Made by a program: the position numbers and the translations under genes. DNA of 64,000 nucleotides, from assembly GCF_014201315.1 (NCBI RefSeq), contig NZ_JACHDY010000004.1, positions 62,001 through 126,000 of the forward strand, in the 5' to 3' direction. Below, one piece after another: positions 45,001 through 53,519 of the stretch; position 1 is the first letter of the stretch, and every line of letters starts with the position of its first letter. Under the pieces are notes generated by a model. It did no database searches, was not told the origin of the DNA, and saw nothing but the letters and a program-made list of their open reading frames with translations. Source of the stretch: Edaphobacter lichenicola. Its GTDB lineage: Bacteria > Acidobacteriota > Terriglobia > Terriglobales > Acidobacteriaceae.

Positions 45001-45221
45001 AGAATATCGCTGGTGGGCTACGTGCTTCAGACCCTCTCCAAGTGGACCAGGTACCGTCAGGCGGAACGCTGACACAGACCGCTCATTTGTCGAGGTTGGT
45101 AAACTTGAGCCAACCAGGTCGGTACACGGTGCGAGTGTATCGGAGAGACGTCGACACCAATCAGGTGGTGCAGTCGAACGAGGTCATGTTAAACATTGGT
45201 ACGTCAATGCATGCCCGGTGA
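42066..45221 (+). CDS. S9-family peptidase homologue, predicted catalytically inactive
   Basis: 1051 residues: a possible signal segment, a WD40-like PD40 propeller (~40-500, for example ADGAVWSPDSQRILF and APAYSPDGKWLAFRS), an alpha/beta-hydrolase domain of prolyl-oligopeptidase type (~500-780), then a Pro/Gln-rich linker and a C-terminal beta-sandwich (~915-1045). Active members have GxSxGG at the nucleophile; here the residues are GAGFGG, with Gly627 (codon 43944-43946) in place of Ser. The Asp position (HGxxDxRV) is Arg717, while the later His (GTGHWL) is kept. I infer loss of peptidase activity. The linker and final domain suggest retention as a binding protein. Confidence 0.88.
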   Translation: MSDRVIRLAVLTATVAFASAWGWSQVGVAAEATAAQRPIKFEDLARMKQVSDPQISPSGKWVVFSVAETDLDRNVIVNHLWVVPLEGATAATASESHERQITFTKDGESGGRLSPDGKMLLFVANDEEAGRSQIFVAPWDDRAGKPGTPKRLTSVITGADGAVWSPDSQRILFTSQVYPECSDEAAWATENACDKTRDEANGVSPMKAQVLDHLQYLRPDQEVGPKRSHMLVVFAANGDAIRDLTPRRSIGEADIAAFSSDGRIGYAWAPDSMEVAFVTSSNRFSAATTNNEVFILRLNNAGARPEKVSRPAGSDEAPAYSPDGKWLAFRSQARAEYSSTQFRLVLFDRQMGTTTVVLPHFDRSINEFTWASDSASIFFAIHDRGEGQIYSVAVADENTIHYIAVPTGHLTLLVSETKSNFSELQISNDGTWLVSSATNVERPSEIFRTSLRILADEDPEVKKKTIGLKLAIAADKTAPPIDSAVPVVPEALTHLNNKMLDRIALEKMESFWFTGADGAKMQGFVIRPPGFDSARRYPVKFLIHENPYRAWGDNWSYRWNPELMAASGYVVVMVNPRGSIGYGHAFIDGMNGDWGGKAYVDLMKGMDYAEQHYGFIDKTRECALGAGFGGFMADWILTHTNRFACIVTQDGIFNPDAEYGTSAEPRLNGENSPAKDAKDVKSARNESSAQDPSQKWSPMLSIRNAKTPTLIVHSGNRLDVSESTQLFKALQQLNVQSSILSLPGTGHWLNRPQDSRLWYESVADWCDRWTRTNRYAAGFSQPALTATVSESKKLPLKPQSIPVPSQSAASTMTEPAKPQPQLSLPTKSAESTIQRVPTPVPSAPVRAATAPPEVQSRPQAVPTPIAPVVTPDVLVIPKPQPDLQATNPVIPRIVLPTEPPKPEAAPVASAIHNTSQGSFVIAINAPADELRVGEDARVLITLTNVSGHPILFSHRVGTENPEFSFIFLVRNSTGRLMGENIAGGLRASDPLQVDQVPSGGTLTQTAHLSRLVNLSQPGRYTVRVYRRDVDTNQVVQSNEVMLNIGTSMHAR

Positions 45222-45460
45222 TGAGTAATTCCTTAGCATCGACGATCACAAATAACGCAAATTGTCTGGTATTCCGCCCGTTTGCCGAGATTTTTTTGCA
45301 CCGGATACTTCCCGCATCGCTCTCGAGCGGATACGCCTTTCCAAACGTATTTTGGATTCCCGGTTCCGGCCTTTACTTTTTCCAGGCCCATTGCTATCGT
45401 CTCCCAAACCTTCAAGCGCAAATTTTTTACGGGGAAGTTAGTATTCGAATGTAGGTGAAG

Positions 45461-46315
45461 ATGACAAATACCAATCAACGCCCTGTCGAACCAAACATCG
45501 TAAGCGACTTCTCTGACAGGCTAAGCTACTCGGGCTACCTGTCCCTTGACGGCCTGCTGGCGCAACAGCGACCGCTATCCCAACCGCCGCATCATGATGA
45601 GATGTTGTTTATCGTTCAGCACCAGGTTTCGGAGTTATGGATTAAGCTGGTGATCCACGAGCTTACTGCTGCGATCGACCACATACGCCATGACCGACTT
45701 CCACCCACCCTCAAAATTCTGTCGCGCGTAAAGCTCATTCAGATGCAGCTCTTCGAGCAGTGGTCCGTGCTCGAAACTCTCACGCCATCTGAGTATATGG
45801 AGTTTCGATCCGTCCTTGGAAGTGCTTCGGGCTTTCAATCATTTCAATATCGCAAACTTGAATTTCTACTGGGCAATAAGAACGTCGATAATATCAAAGT
45901 CTTCGCGCACGACAAGACGATCCACGACGACCTCAAGCGCACCCTTGAATCTCCTAGCTTGTATGACGAATTCTTACGGTATCTTGCTCGTCATGGCTAT
46001 AGCATTCCCGACGAATGCCGCGACCGCGACTGGTCTAAGCCCCACAGCAGGAATGAGGCTCTCGTAGAAGTCTTCCGCGAAATATATCGCAACCCAAAAC
46101 AACACTGGGTGGCGTATGAGATGTGCGAGAAACTGGTAGACGTTGAAGAATACTTTCAACTCTGGCGCTTCCGTCATCTCAAAACCGTCGAACGCATCAT
46201 CGGCTTTCGGCACGGCACCGGCGGCTCCTCGGGCGTAGGCTTTCTACGCCAGGCGTTGGAGCTAACTTTCTTTCCTGAACTTCTGGCTTCGCGGACCGAG
46301 GCACCACGGGAATGA
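45461..46315 (+). CDS. kynA: Tryptophan 2,3-dioxygenase
   Basis: 284 residues. [15 protein letters not shown] and [16 protein letters not shown] at the N-terminus, [16 protein letters not shown] in the core and [15 protein letters not shown] at the end are signatures of the haem-dependent TDO family. It opens the indole ring of L-tryptophan to N-formylkynurenine. The start may be GTG 45455 or ATG 45461; I use ATG. It overlaps kynU by 4 bp (ATGA), so they are translationally coupled. No arylformamidase (kynB) lies between or beside them. Confidence 0.94.
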   Translation: MTNTNQRPVEPNIVSDFSDRLSYSGYLSLDGLLAQQRPLSQPPHHDEMLFIVQHQVSELWIKLVIHELTAAIDHIRHDRLPPTLKILSRVKLIQMQLFEQWSVLETLTPSEYMEFRSVLGSASGFQSFQYRKLEFLLGNKNVDNIKVFAHDKTIHDDLKRTLESPSLYDEFLRYLARHGYSIPDECRDRDWSKPHSRNEALVEVFREIYRNPKQHWVAYEMCEKLVDVEEYFQLWRFRHLKTVERIIGFRHGTGGSSGVGFLRQALELTFFPELLASRTEAPRE

Positions 46316-47514
46316 GACTTACAGATGCTCTCGCAGCCATAGGCCCAGGTGCGCTCACAGAAGATGCTCTGCGCCTTCATGTCTTTCCGCTCTTCTCCAA
46401 CACGCTCGCAGCAACCGGAATTTATCTGGCGAATCATTCGTTGGGCCGTCCACTCAATCAAACAGAGGAGGATCTTCGCGAAGGCTTTCACCTCTGGCAA
46501 ACTAAGCTTGGAGAGGCGTGGGACCCTTGGCTCGAAGAAGAGCACGCACATCGCGCGAGACTCGCTCAACTCATTGGCGCTTCCAGGCCCGATTGTGTGG
46601 TCCCAAAAACTTCAGCAGGGCAAGGACTGCGAACAGTTCTCAACGCGCTTCCCGGTATTCCCCGCGTCGTCTCTACGACAGGAGAGTTCGATTCAATTGA
46701 TGTAATTCTCAAGCAGTATGCAGCCTTAGGAAGAATCAACCTTCAGTTCGTTTCTTGTGAAGCGCCTGATGGTGCCATGGATCTTTCGCAACTGATCCAG
46801 AAAGTCCACGACGGTGCGGATCTCGTCGTCATCTCTCAGGTAATGTTTATGACCGGGCGGGTCGTACCGAATCTTGATCTTCTCGCCGACCAATGTCATA
46901 CGGCGGGAGCTCGTCTCCTTGTGGATGCTTACCATGCTGTCGGGGTATTCCCAGTTGCTGTCACCGACATGAAGGCCGACTTCATGATCGGAGGCAGTTA
47001 CAAATATCTGCGCGGCGGTCCTGGGGCGGCGTTTCTCTATCTATCTCCGGACGCTCTCTCCAGTGGCCTAAGGCCGATTGACATCGGCTGGTTCGCCAAA
47101 GACCAACCTTTTCTCTACGATCGGCCCGATCCACCACGCTTCGCATACGGTGGAGATGCGTTCCTTGAATCAACCCCACCGATTCTAACCTACTATCAGG
47201 CCCGGGCTGGTCAGCAGTTCGCGCTTCAGATGGGAGTAGCCCGAATCCGGGCATATTGCATCGACCGTCTCAGCAATCTCAAACGATATCTCGCGGCCGT
47301 TGGGATTACAGCGGAGGGCGCAGACGACCTGCACGGTGGATTCCTTACAATAGAAAACCCAGCAGCGGTGTCGCTCGCAGAAACCCTCGAACGCACCGGC
47401 ATTACGGCAGATGCACGCAGTAATCGGCTGAGGCTCTCACCCGACTACCTCACGCCAGACAGCGCGTTACGCACTGTGGCAACCACCCTGGCATCTATCT
47501 GCGCAGCAGTCTAG
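46312..47514 (+). CDS. kynU: Kynureninase
   Basis: 400 residues, a PLP fold type I enzyme. Lys231 in [10 protein letters not shown] is the expected PLP Schiff-base lysine, and [12 protein letters not shown] carries the PLP-binding Asp. Kynureninase converts kynurenine to anthranilate and alanine. With kynA the pair makes the anthranilate branch of tryptophan breakdown, perhaps with a formamidase encoded elsewhere. The ATG lies within the kynA stop (ATGA). Confidence 0.93.
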   Translation: MRLTDALAAIGPGALTEDALRLHVFPLFSNTLAATGIYLANHSLGRPLNQTEEDLREGFHLWQTKLGEAWDPWLEEEHAHRARLAQLIGASRPDCVVPKTSAGQGLRTVLNALPGIPRVVSTTGEFDSIDVILKQYAALGRINLQFVSCEAPDGAMDLSQLIQKVHDGADLVVISQVMFMTGRVVPNLDLLADQCHTAGARLLVDAYHAVGVFPVAVTDMKADFMIGGSYKYLRGGPGAAFLYLSPDALSSGLRPIDIGWFAKDQPFLYDRPDPPRFAYGGDAFLESTPPILTYYQARAGQQFALQMGVARIRAYCIDRLSNLKRYLAAVGITAEGADDLHGGFLTIENPAAVSLAETLERTGITADARSNRLRLSPDYLTPDSALRTVATTLASICAAV

Positions 47515-47521
47515 GCAAACA

Positions 47522-47549
47522 ATTCAGAAGGCCGAGTTCGGTTCTGAAT
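47522..47549. terminator. Bidirectional hairpin between convergent genes
   Basis: ATTCAGAA (47522-47529) pairs with TTCTGAAT (47542-47549), with an inner CCGA/TCGG. It lies between kynU (+) and the zinc-finger gene (-). No T-run follows the stem on either strand. Confidence 0.45.
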
Positions 47550-47567
47550 CGGTGCTCTCGCTCAAGC

Positions 47568-48224
47568 TTAATTGACGTGAAAGGAATATCGTGCAACTGT
47601 CGTGAAGGGATCTTTCTCTTCTGACCTGCCCAGAATCTGGAGGCTGTATTCCCCCCTGACCAGGATCCAGGGAGAAATCAGGAACGGTACAGTGTTCTGC
47701 GCGATTTTATCCGGCACCTCATCTGCGAATACTTCGACCCCGGCTGCATTTGAAATTACAAATCGGATGCGGTAACGCTCGTCGTGAGGTGGAATATCAA
47801 CCAAAAGAAGAAAAGGCTTGCCCGGAACAGGCGAGATGGCTGTTTGCTCCCCACCCCGGGATGCGGCATTTGTCATCGGAAAGACTTCGACCGCCTGAGG
47901 AGCAGCGGCTGTCTTGAGTCGTGGAATGACGATCAGATTTTGATAGAGCATGAATGAGAGGCACGCGACGGAGGCCGCAATGGCATATCTTGCAGAGCGC
48001 CATCGTGAGAGGGCGGATTTCTTGATGAACGCTTGGCCGACGCCCTTATCTTCCTTGATTACCGTTCTCGTAACATCAAGAAACAATGAAGTCATCTTCA
48101 GATCTTCGGCACATTCTGAGCAGGAGAAAAAGTGTGCAGCAAAGTCTTCCTGAGACGCAGCAGGCATGTCACCCAGCAGATATCTTTCTACCGCTTGGCT
48201 TTTGACTGCGCCTTCGTGGTCCAT
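47568..48224 (-). CDS. Zinc-finger membrane protein, anti-sigma-factor-like
   Basis: 218 residues. The N-terminus (RYLLGDMPAASQEDFAAHFFSCSECAEDL) resembles the HxxxCxxC zinc-binding anti-sigma domain (zf-HC2). A membrane segment follows (about 80-100, YAIAASVACLSFMLYQNLIVI), then a periplasmic beta-rich part. Such proteins hold ECF sigma factors, but no ECF sigma gene is present in the window. AGGAG lies 5 bp before ATG 48224. It is last in a three-gene - strand operon behind the CHAT gene, so its partner may be the CHAT protein or an unlinked regulator. Confidence 0.7.
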   Translation of the reverse strand: MDHEGAVKSQAVERYLLGDMPAASQEDFAAHFFSCSECAEDLKMTSLFLDVTRTVIKEDKGVGQAFIKKSALSRWRSARYAIAASVACLSFMLYQNLIVIPRLKTAAAPQAVEVFPMTNAASRGGEQTAISPVPGKPFLLLVDIPPHDERYRIRFVISNAAGVEVFADEVPDKIAQNTVPFLISPWILVRGEYSLQILGRSEEKDPFTTVARYSFHVN

Positions 48225-48273
48225 TCTGACTCCTGCCTTCATATTAGATGGTGATACGCAGAATCTAAACGTT

Positions 48274-50817
48274 TCATTGATTGTGGGTCATCTTTTGGGT
48301 TGAAGGATACTCATAGGATGATCCGGCGCCCTCGTATAAGACAAAGGGGGCCCAAAAGAAAGGCCGGCTGTAAGCGCTTTGGGAGTGCAATAGCGATAGT
48401 TTTGCTGATCGAAGAGCCAGTTCTGGCTCCTCCCCTCGGGCGATTGCGGCATAGAAAACGTCCATCAGCTTAGGAGTTGAAGCGTCGTTTACCTCCCATA
48501 AGGATGCGACCACATTCTGCGCGCCAGCGCGCAGGAACGCCCACGAGAGTCCGACCAACCCTTCCGAGGAATAGATTCTTTTGCCGGCGCTATCACAAGC
48601 TGAAATCGTTACCAGCTTGGCATACAGCCTTGTACTGGCAATATCGCGAGCGAGCAGGTTCGGAGAGCTGGCCTGCCCTGAAAGTAGAATGGCTGAGTTG
48701 AGAGGGGTTACCCGGTCCGCTTTGCCATGAGCGACAAAGTGTATGAGATCGTATTGCTCTGGCTTTGCGCGAAAGTAAGCCTCAGGAGTGGCTTTTCCGC
48801 CCGAGACAATGGTCTCCTGTTCAGGTACAAAGTGACTTTTGATCAGCATGATCTCTTCCTCTGCATGAGGAAGAGGCGGATAGTACGCAAGCGGCAAAGG
48901 GTCCCCGATCAAAAGCAATTTCCTTTGTTTCTGCCTTGATGCCTCTCTCTCCTGATGGCCTCCGTAAGCCAGTAATGCAGCAGAACTTGCAGTTGTAACG
49001 GACACGTCTTCAATCCAGTAGTGCGGAACCTTCGATGTCGTTATGAGAGTCTCGAAGTTCACGCCACATAGCTCCTCGTCCGGAACGATGACGACTCTTG
49101 ACTGCGGCGCGATCAGGGATTCAACCGGAGCGATCAGGATCTGGTACAACTCCTTGCCCTCTTCATCACCTCTATCCAGCGAACTGAGCGCGCCGGTCAG
49201 ATGATTCCGATAGGCATCAACCAGCGGCCGAATCCTATCCTCGCCCGGAAGAATATATAAGTGTGATTCTTTTGCCTGAAACATCCATAGGTAGCTTCTC
49301 TCGGGCCCCAACCAGTACGAGAGGATCGTATGCCCCGATCGGCCTGCAACTTTCCTTGCCTGAGCCAGACTTATACCTCGAGAACCTGGCCGATTCCTCG
49401 AGTAGAATTCTTCGGTCAGTGTCCGGGCCTTATGCATCTCGGTCACTCTGAACGCTTTATCGGTCAGCTTCCTTTCGATAAGAAAATCGATGTAATCGTC
49501 ATAGATAGCTTTTTCATTCGTGGGAAAGGAGAGTTTAAACTCTTCGCGACTCAGCAAACCACGTTGAGTTTCCAGCGATGCGATAGCTTCCTCGAAGTGC
49601 ATTTCTGCTGCTCGGAAATGATTCTGCTGAGTGTCCAGCGTAGCAAACGTAGATAGCGCTTGGGCCTCCAGAATCGGACTGGCTTTTCGATCATGGACAA
49701 CCCTCATCAAACATCGCTCAGCGGTTTCATAATCCTGCCTCAGGGAGGCGATCTGCGCCTCATTGACCAGCGAGTACAGCTCTGTGTCATGATCACCCAT
49801 CGCGCTCTCGATCTCTAGAGATCGTTTGTTGTAGCCTTCCGCCGCCCCATAATTTTTCCGTTCGATCTCAATTTGAGCAAGATCTATCAGGGCAAACGCC
49901 TCTTCCTGGCGGTTGCCCAATTGTTCTGCCAGTTCCAACGCTCGCTGGTAAGAGGTCTCTGCGGTTATGAAATCGTGTCGCATAAAGTGGATCGCAGCAA
50001 TGCTCATCAGCGCCGTCTTTTCGTCAGCTGGTAATCCAAGCCGATGGGATTCGCTGGCTGATTCATCGAAAAGTTCAGAAGCACGTTCAAGGTCGCCCAT
50101 CTGAAGGTAAGCCCAGCCCAGGTTGCCCGTCGTTCTGACGATCAAGGATTGCGCATTCAATTTCTTAGCCGCCGCTAGCGATTCACTAAAGTAGTCCGCC
50201 GCGTCGACGTAGCGGTTTTGGGACATTTTAAGCATCCCGAGATTTCCCAGTGCCTTGCTTGCCCCAAATGTGAGGCCACTATCCAGCGCAAGGTTGAGTG
50301 CGTTATGAAAGAGCCGCTCTGATCCAACCGGATCGTGCCGGAAAACTGCCAACTTCCCTTCACCCAGATCAAGGTCGACCCTGACACCAGGCAATCTCGC
50401 ACCGGGCATACTCTCTGTACGCGCGAACGTCTCCGCGGCTTGAGGAAGCATCTGTAAATTGCTTTCAGCGGTACCCTGTAGTGTGCTTCTCCGGGCTTGA
50501 AGTTCGGAATCACTCGGTTCGCCAGGGTCCACAGCCTTCAGCACGGTTAGAGAGTCCTGGGAACGGCCCTGCCACATCAGTATCTCGGCTTCAAGCAAGC
50601 GAAAGCGCCAGATCGAATTAGCATCTCTTTTGTCTATCTTCGCAAGCGCATCACTAGTTTCACTCAGTGACTCCCTTAGGTCGCCGCGCTGCAGAGAACC
50701 TTCCGCCGCTCGATAAGCAGTGCTCAGGACAAAGGGGCTTGGTGCTCTGCTGCACCCTGTATCCAGCAGTAAAGACAGTACGAGCGAAGTTTTCAGCTTA
50801 CGGATACCAGTTGCCAT
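48274..50817 (-). CDS. TPR-repeat CHAT-domain lipoprotein
   Basis: 847 residues. Lipobox LLLDTGC near residue 22 suggests lipid anchoring. About 12 TPR-type repeats fill residues ~40-480 (for example SKALGNLGMLKMSQNRYVDA and FALIDLAQIEIERKNYGAAE). The C-terminal CHAT domain (~560-840) has VAHGKAD and ISACDSAG, the His/Cys pair of caspase-like peptidases. CHAT proteins act as proteases triggered by a partner, in some cases in defence or regulated death. It overlaps the upstream gene by 20 bp and precedes a zinc-finger membrane protein. Substrate unknown. Confidence 0.88.
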   Translation of the reverse strand: MATGIRKLKTSLVLSLLLDTGCSRAPSPFVLSTAYRAAEGSLQRGDLRESLSETSDALAKIDKRDANSIWRFRLLEAEILMWQGRSQDSLTVLKAVDPGEPSDSELQARRSTLQGTAESNLQMLPQAAETFARTESMPGARLPGVRVDLDLGEGKLAVFRHDPVGSERLFHNALNLALDSGLTFGASKALGNLGMLKMSQNRYVDAADYFSESLAAAKKLNAQSLIVRTTGNLGWAYLQMGDLERASELFDESASESHRLGLPADEKTALMSIAAIHFMRHDFITAETSYQRALELAEQLGNRQEEAFALIDLAQIEIERKNYGAAEGYNKRSLEIESAMGDHDTELYSLVNEAQIASLRQDYETAERCLMRVVHDRKASPILEAQALSTFATLDTQQNHFRAAEMHFEEAIASLETQRGLLSREEFKLSFPTNEKAIYDDYIDFLIERKLTDKAFRVTEMHKARTLTEEFYSRNRPGSRGISLAQARKVAGRSGHTILSYWLGPERSYLWMFQAKESHLYILPGEDRIRPLVDAYRNHLTGALSSLDRGDEEGKELYQILIAPVESLIAPQSRVVIVPDEELCGVNFETLITTSKVPHYWIEDVSVTTASSAALLAYGGHQEREASRQKQRKLLLIGDPLPLAYYPPLPHAEEEIMLIKSHFVPEQETIVSGGKATPEAYFRAKPEQYDLIHFVAHGKADRVTPLNSAILLSGQASSPNLLARDIASTRLYAKLVTISACDSAGKRIYSSEGLVGLSWAFLRAGAQNVVASLWEVNDASTPKLMDVFYAAIARGEEPELALRSAKLSLLHSQSAYSRPFFWAPFVLYEGAGSSYEYPSTQKMTHNQ

Positions 50818-51640
50818 TTGTGACCGGCCCACTGACTGCCAAAGATCCAACCACGGGACTTCCCAATTCTACCCGTAGCATAGTGAGACGCTTCGTGTCA
50901 CCCGAACAAAACAGCTCTGCGAGATAAACACTGCCAAAGTGTGGTATGTGGATTGCGTAACCGTAGGGAAGTTCCTGTAGAGAACCTGTTGATTTCGCCG
51001 TTCGGACGCTCTTCACCAAACTGCTATGTAAAACGCCGTGGGAATGTTCCCAGCCCGTCCCGGCTGGCGCCAACATTCCCTTATCCAGCTTTGCGGGGAT
51101 ATCAGAGTCAACACCATTCCACATATATCGAACTTTGGCAGGGGCATTTTTCGTGGCTTTTGCCTTCGAGCTACTACTTTGGTGCTGGTAGTGATCTAGC
51201 AGAGTCGAGTAGGTTTTTTGACGTGCAAACAGATCGTTATCTAGCTCTACTTCAACAGGTTGACCTGCAATTTTCAGATTCACAAAAGAGCTGCCGAGCG
51301 GTATTATCTCCGGCTCATCGACTCCATTATGACTTGAAGATAACCGCCCAATGACAGCATCGGCGGTAACTACGTCAAGAATGTTCAGGCCTTCCACCAC
51401 ACAACTTACCGATGTGTTGTGAGACCCGTCTTCGCCCTTGATACCACTGATGTGGGTGCGAGCTGAACGATAAGAGATCAAATTGTTAAGATTGTAACTA
51501 CCTGCTTCTGCAGAGGCTGCGCCTCCGACAACAGGGAGAGAGGTCGCGGCATGGCTGCCTAATTCTGCCTGATAAGGTTGCGTGATCCTGCCACCGATTG
51601 CGAAACCATGCGCGTTGAAAAGAAAAACCTTTCCACTCAT
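50798..51640 (-). CDS. Protein of unknown function, first gene of CHAT operon
   Basis: 280 residues, no confident family. Beta-rich, with AASAEAGSYNLNNLISYRSARTHI and VVEGLNILDVVTADAVIGRLSS, which weakly recalls 'choice-of-anchor P' proteins of surface or secreted type. No obvious signal peptide from ATG 51640, which has GGAG 8 bp upstream. Its 3' end overlaps the CHAT lipoprotein start by 20 bp. As the leading gene it may be the sensor, substrate or target of the CHAT protease. Confidence 0.65.
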   Translation of the reverse strand: MSGKVFLFNAHGFAIGGRITQPYQAELGSHAATSLPVVGGAASAEAGSYNLNNLISYRSARTHISGIKGEDGSHNTSVSCVVEGLNILDVVTADAVIGRLSSSHNGVDEPEIIPLGSSFVNLKIAGQPVEVELDNDLFARQKTYSTLLDHYQHQSSSSKAKATKNAPAKVRYMWNGVDSDIPAKLDKGMLAPAGTGWEHSHGVLHSSLVKSVRTAKSTGSLQELPYGYAIHIPHFGSVYLAELFCSGDTKRLTMLRVELGSPVVGSLAVSGPVTNGNWYP

Positions 51641-51687
51641 ACCGAACGCTCCATTCTTTGGGGTGTCAAAGTGCTTACAAGAGGATG

Positions 51688-51714
51688 GTGTCATGAAACG
51701 ATGATTCGTGACAC
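51688..51714. promoter_or_regulatory. Palindrome upstream of the CHAT operon
   Basis: GTGTCA.GAA (51688-51697) is mirrored by TTC.TGACAC (51705-51714). It lies 48 bp upstream of the first gene's ATG (- strand), where a regulator operator would be expected. The protein that would bind it is unknown. Confidence 0.4.
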
Positions 51715-51846
51715 CGCCGACGCCTTAATGAATGAATTCTGCGTTCATGGCCGGTTTTCTCGTAGAGGCTATCGTCACCATTCTTCAATAGCAGAGTATC
51801 GCCTCTCGCAGAAATGGCAGCTGCAAAAAAATGCAGAGCCATGACG

Positions 51847-52950
51847 TCATTTGAACCCTTCGCCTGCGCAATTCTTATATCGAGCTGCGACTCCAGTCAC
51901 CAGTGATTTCAATAACTCATTAACGTCGATTTCATGGGCCAAGGATGCACTCTGTCCTGCCCAAAGGGCCAGCAAATCTGCCCGCCCGGCCTTTTGTGCC
52001 GGGATCGCCAGATTACGCATCAAGGCTCTCTGCAGCGGATAGGGCAGAATCTCTGTGCCGGGCTGGTTCATGACATCAAGTAAATTGTTCTTGATCCCGC
52101 GAGCCAATCTTCCCGTAAACCCGCGCGTGAGTGCTGTCGGTCGAGCCTTACCCGTAAGAATCGCTTCGCGATGCAGCGGGTGAGCGCCAGAGTCTTCCGT
52201 CGCCAGAAATACGGTTCCCATCTGAACGCCCTCAGCGCCGAGCGCAAGAGCGGCAATGATTCCACGTGCGTCTGCAATCCCACCTGCTGCTACTACGGGA
52301 ATAGAGACCGCATCCACAGTCTGCGGCACGAGAGATATGGTGCCTGTCAGCGAATCTTCTGAGCTTTGCTGGAAGGAGCCTCGATGTCCTCCGGCCTCAA
52401 AGCCCGATGCGACGACGATATCGACTCCAGCTTGCTCCAATGCTGTCGCTTCGTCCACAGTTGTGGCCGTGCCGAGGGTCACCATCCCCTGTCTCTTGGC
52501 CTCTTCGAGGATCTCCGCCGGAGGAATGCCATAGATAAAAGAGAACGCCGGCACCTTTGCGTCTAGAAGGATGCGAGCTTGTGCCTCGAAGCGAATTGGC
52601 TTGTAAGGACTATGGCTAGGTTGTGAACCTCCGACTTCAGAGATATACGGAGCCAGATGCGACGCAGCCCTTTGAAAGGCGGCCGCATCCGAGGTGCGTG
52701 CTCCATCGTCCTCCATCGAGACCCAGAGATTCATCGCAAATGGCTTCACCGTGAGCGAGCGAATCTCTGCGATAATGTCGCTGATTGCGCCGCGCTCGAG
52801 CCCATGAGCACCAAATGAGCCAAGCCCGCCGAAGTTTGAAACGGCTGCAGCTAATCTCTGCGAAGAGAAGCCGCCAAGCGGACCTTGGATGATCGGATAC
52901 TCAATGCCGAGAATCTCTGCAACGCGCGTCTGATTCCATGCTTTACCCAT
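51847..52950 (-). CDS. Nitronate monooxygenase (2-nitropropane dioxygenase family)
   Basis: 367 residues, FMN-binding TIM barrel. IIQGPLGGFSSQRLAAAVSNFGGLGSFG is the N-terminal signature; the ASGFEAGGHRG loop, the VVAAGGIADARGIIAALALGAEGVQMGT stretch and the FLATEDSGAHPLHREA end are typical. It oxidises propionate-3-nitronate or related nitronates to carbonyl and nitrite; some relatives are enoyl-reductases, so the exact substrate is open. ATG 52950 gives full family length. The next upstream sequence (53032-53310) is a degraded ridA-like gene. Confidence 0.9.
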   Translation of the reverse strand: MGKAWNQTRVAEILGIEYPIIQGPLGGFSSQRLAAAVSNFGGLGSFGAHGLERGAISDIIAEIRSLTVKPFAMNLWVSMEDDGARTSDAAAFQRAASHLAPYISEVGGSQPSHSPYKPIRFEAQARILLDAKVPAFSFIYGIPPAEILEEAKRQGMVTLGTATTVDEATALEQAGVDIVVASGFEAGGHRGSFQQSSEDSLTGTISLVPQTVDAVSIPVVAAGGIADARGIIAALALGAEGVQMGTVFLATEDSGAHPLHREAILTGKARPTALTRGFTGRLARGIKNNLLDVMNQPGTEILPYPLQRALMRNLAIPAQKAGRADLLALWAGQSASLAHEIDVNELLKSLVTGVAARYKNCAGEGFK

Positions 52951-53031
52951 ACACCTGCTCCCCGTTGAACTCTTCGCCGAAGTGGTCGGTCACTTTCGTT
53001 CCGTACCGACGACATACCAGCTTCTCATGGG

Positions 53032-53310
53032 CTAGCCCTTGACCTCGAAGATGACCTCCAATTCCACAGGCAGACCAAGCGGAAGGCTGGCGACACCGAT
53101 CACGAGACGGACAGGTAGGTTTTCTGTACCGAATACATCTCGAAACAGATCCGAAGCACCATCGGCGACACGCGGCTGATCGAAGAAATCGCCTAATGTC
53201 GCCATGAAGATGCCCTATCCGAACGACGCGTGTCACACGATCAAGAGAACCGAGGTGTCACATCGGATTCTGTGTATCGTGGTGAAGATTTGCAGGAGGC
53301 TTGATACTTT
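53032..53310 (-). pseudogene. Degraded RidA/YjgF-family gene
   Basis: The last ~57 codons read MATLGDFFDQPRVADGASDL and end in VRLVIGVASLPLGLPVELEV, the C-terminal half of a RidA-type imine deaminase. Upstream, SLDRVTRVVRIG continues the same protein but in another frame: an extra base near 53212-53215 breaks the frame. Farther on there is an in-frame TGA at 53258-53260. No intact start is found, so this is a pseudogene. Confidence 0.6.
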
Positions 53311-53339
53311 GGTATTGTCCCGTGTGCCCTTCGTATTCC

Positions 53340-53510
53340 TACGAGAGTCCAGGCGACCTCCTTCATGGAACACTGTATCGGCATAGGACAACTACGGGCG
53401 GCATCGGTCACAATTTACCTCAGGAAGCTCCCGAGGCCTTTGCCAAAGCCATCATTGACGTTGATGCTTTCTACTCCCAGCCCTGCAAACCCACTACGGA
53501 GCTTGATGCC
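53340..53510 (+). pseudogene. Remnant of an alpha/beta-hydrolase C-terminus
   Basis: Read on the + strand, this frame gives YESPGDLLHGTLYRHRT then GGIGHNLPQEAPEAFAKAII, which matches the terminal His loop and final helix common to alpha/beta hydrolases. No N-terminal domain is present and the frame runs on into the cusA antisense region, so it is a fragment. Confidence 0.4.
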
Positions 53511-53519
53511 ATATTGCGT

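Noticed and set aside
47515-48300. ECF sigma factor gene near the zinc-finger protein
   Set aside because: No region-2/region-4 sigma motifs were found on either strand around the operon.
52943-53236. 97-codon - strand Cys/Arg-rich frame as a gene
   Set aside because: It includes one segment of the ridA remnant (VVRIG) in the wrong frame and otherwise antisense-type composition; the RidA pseudogene explains it.
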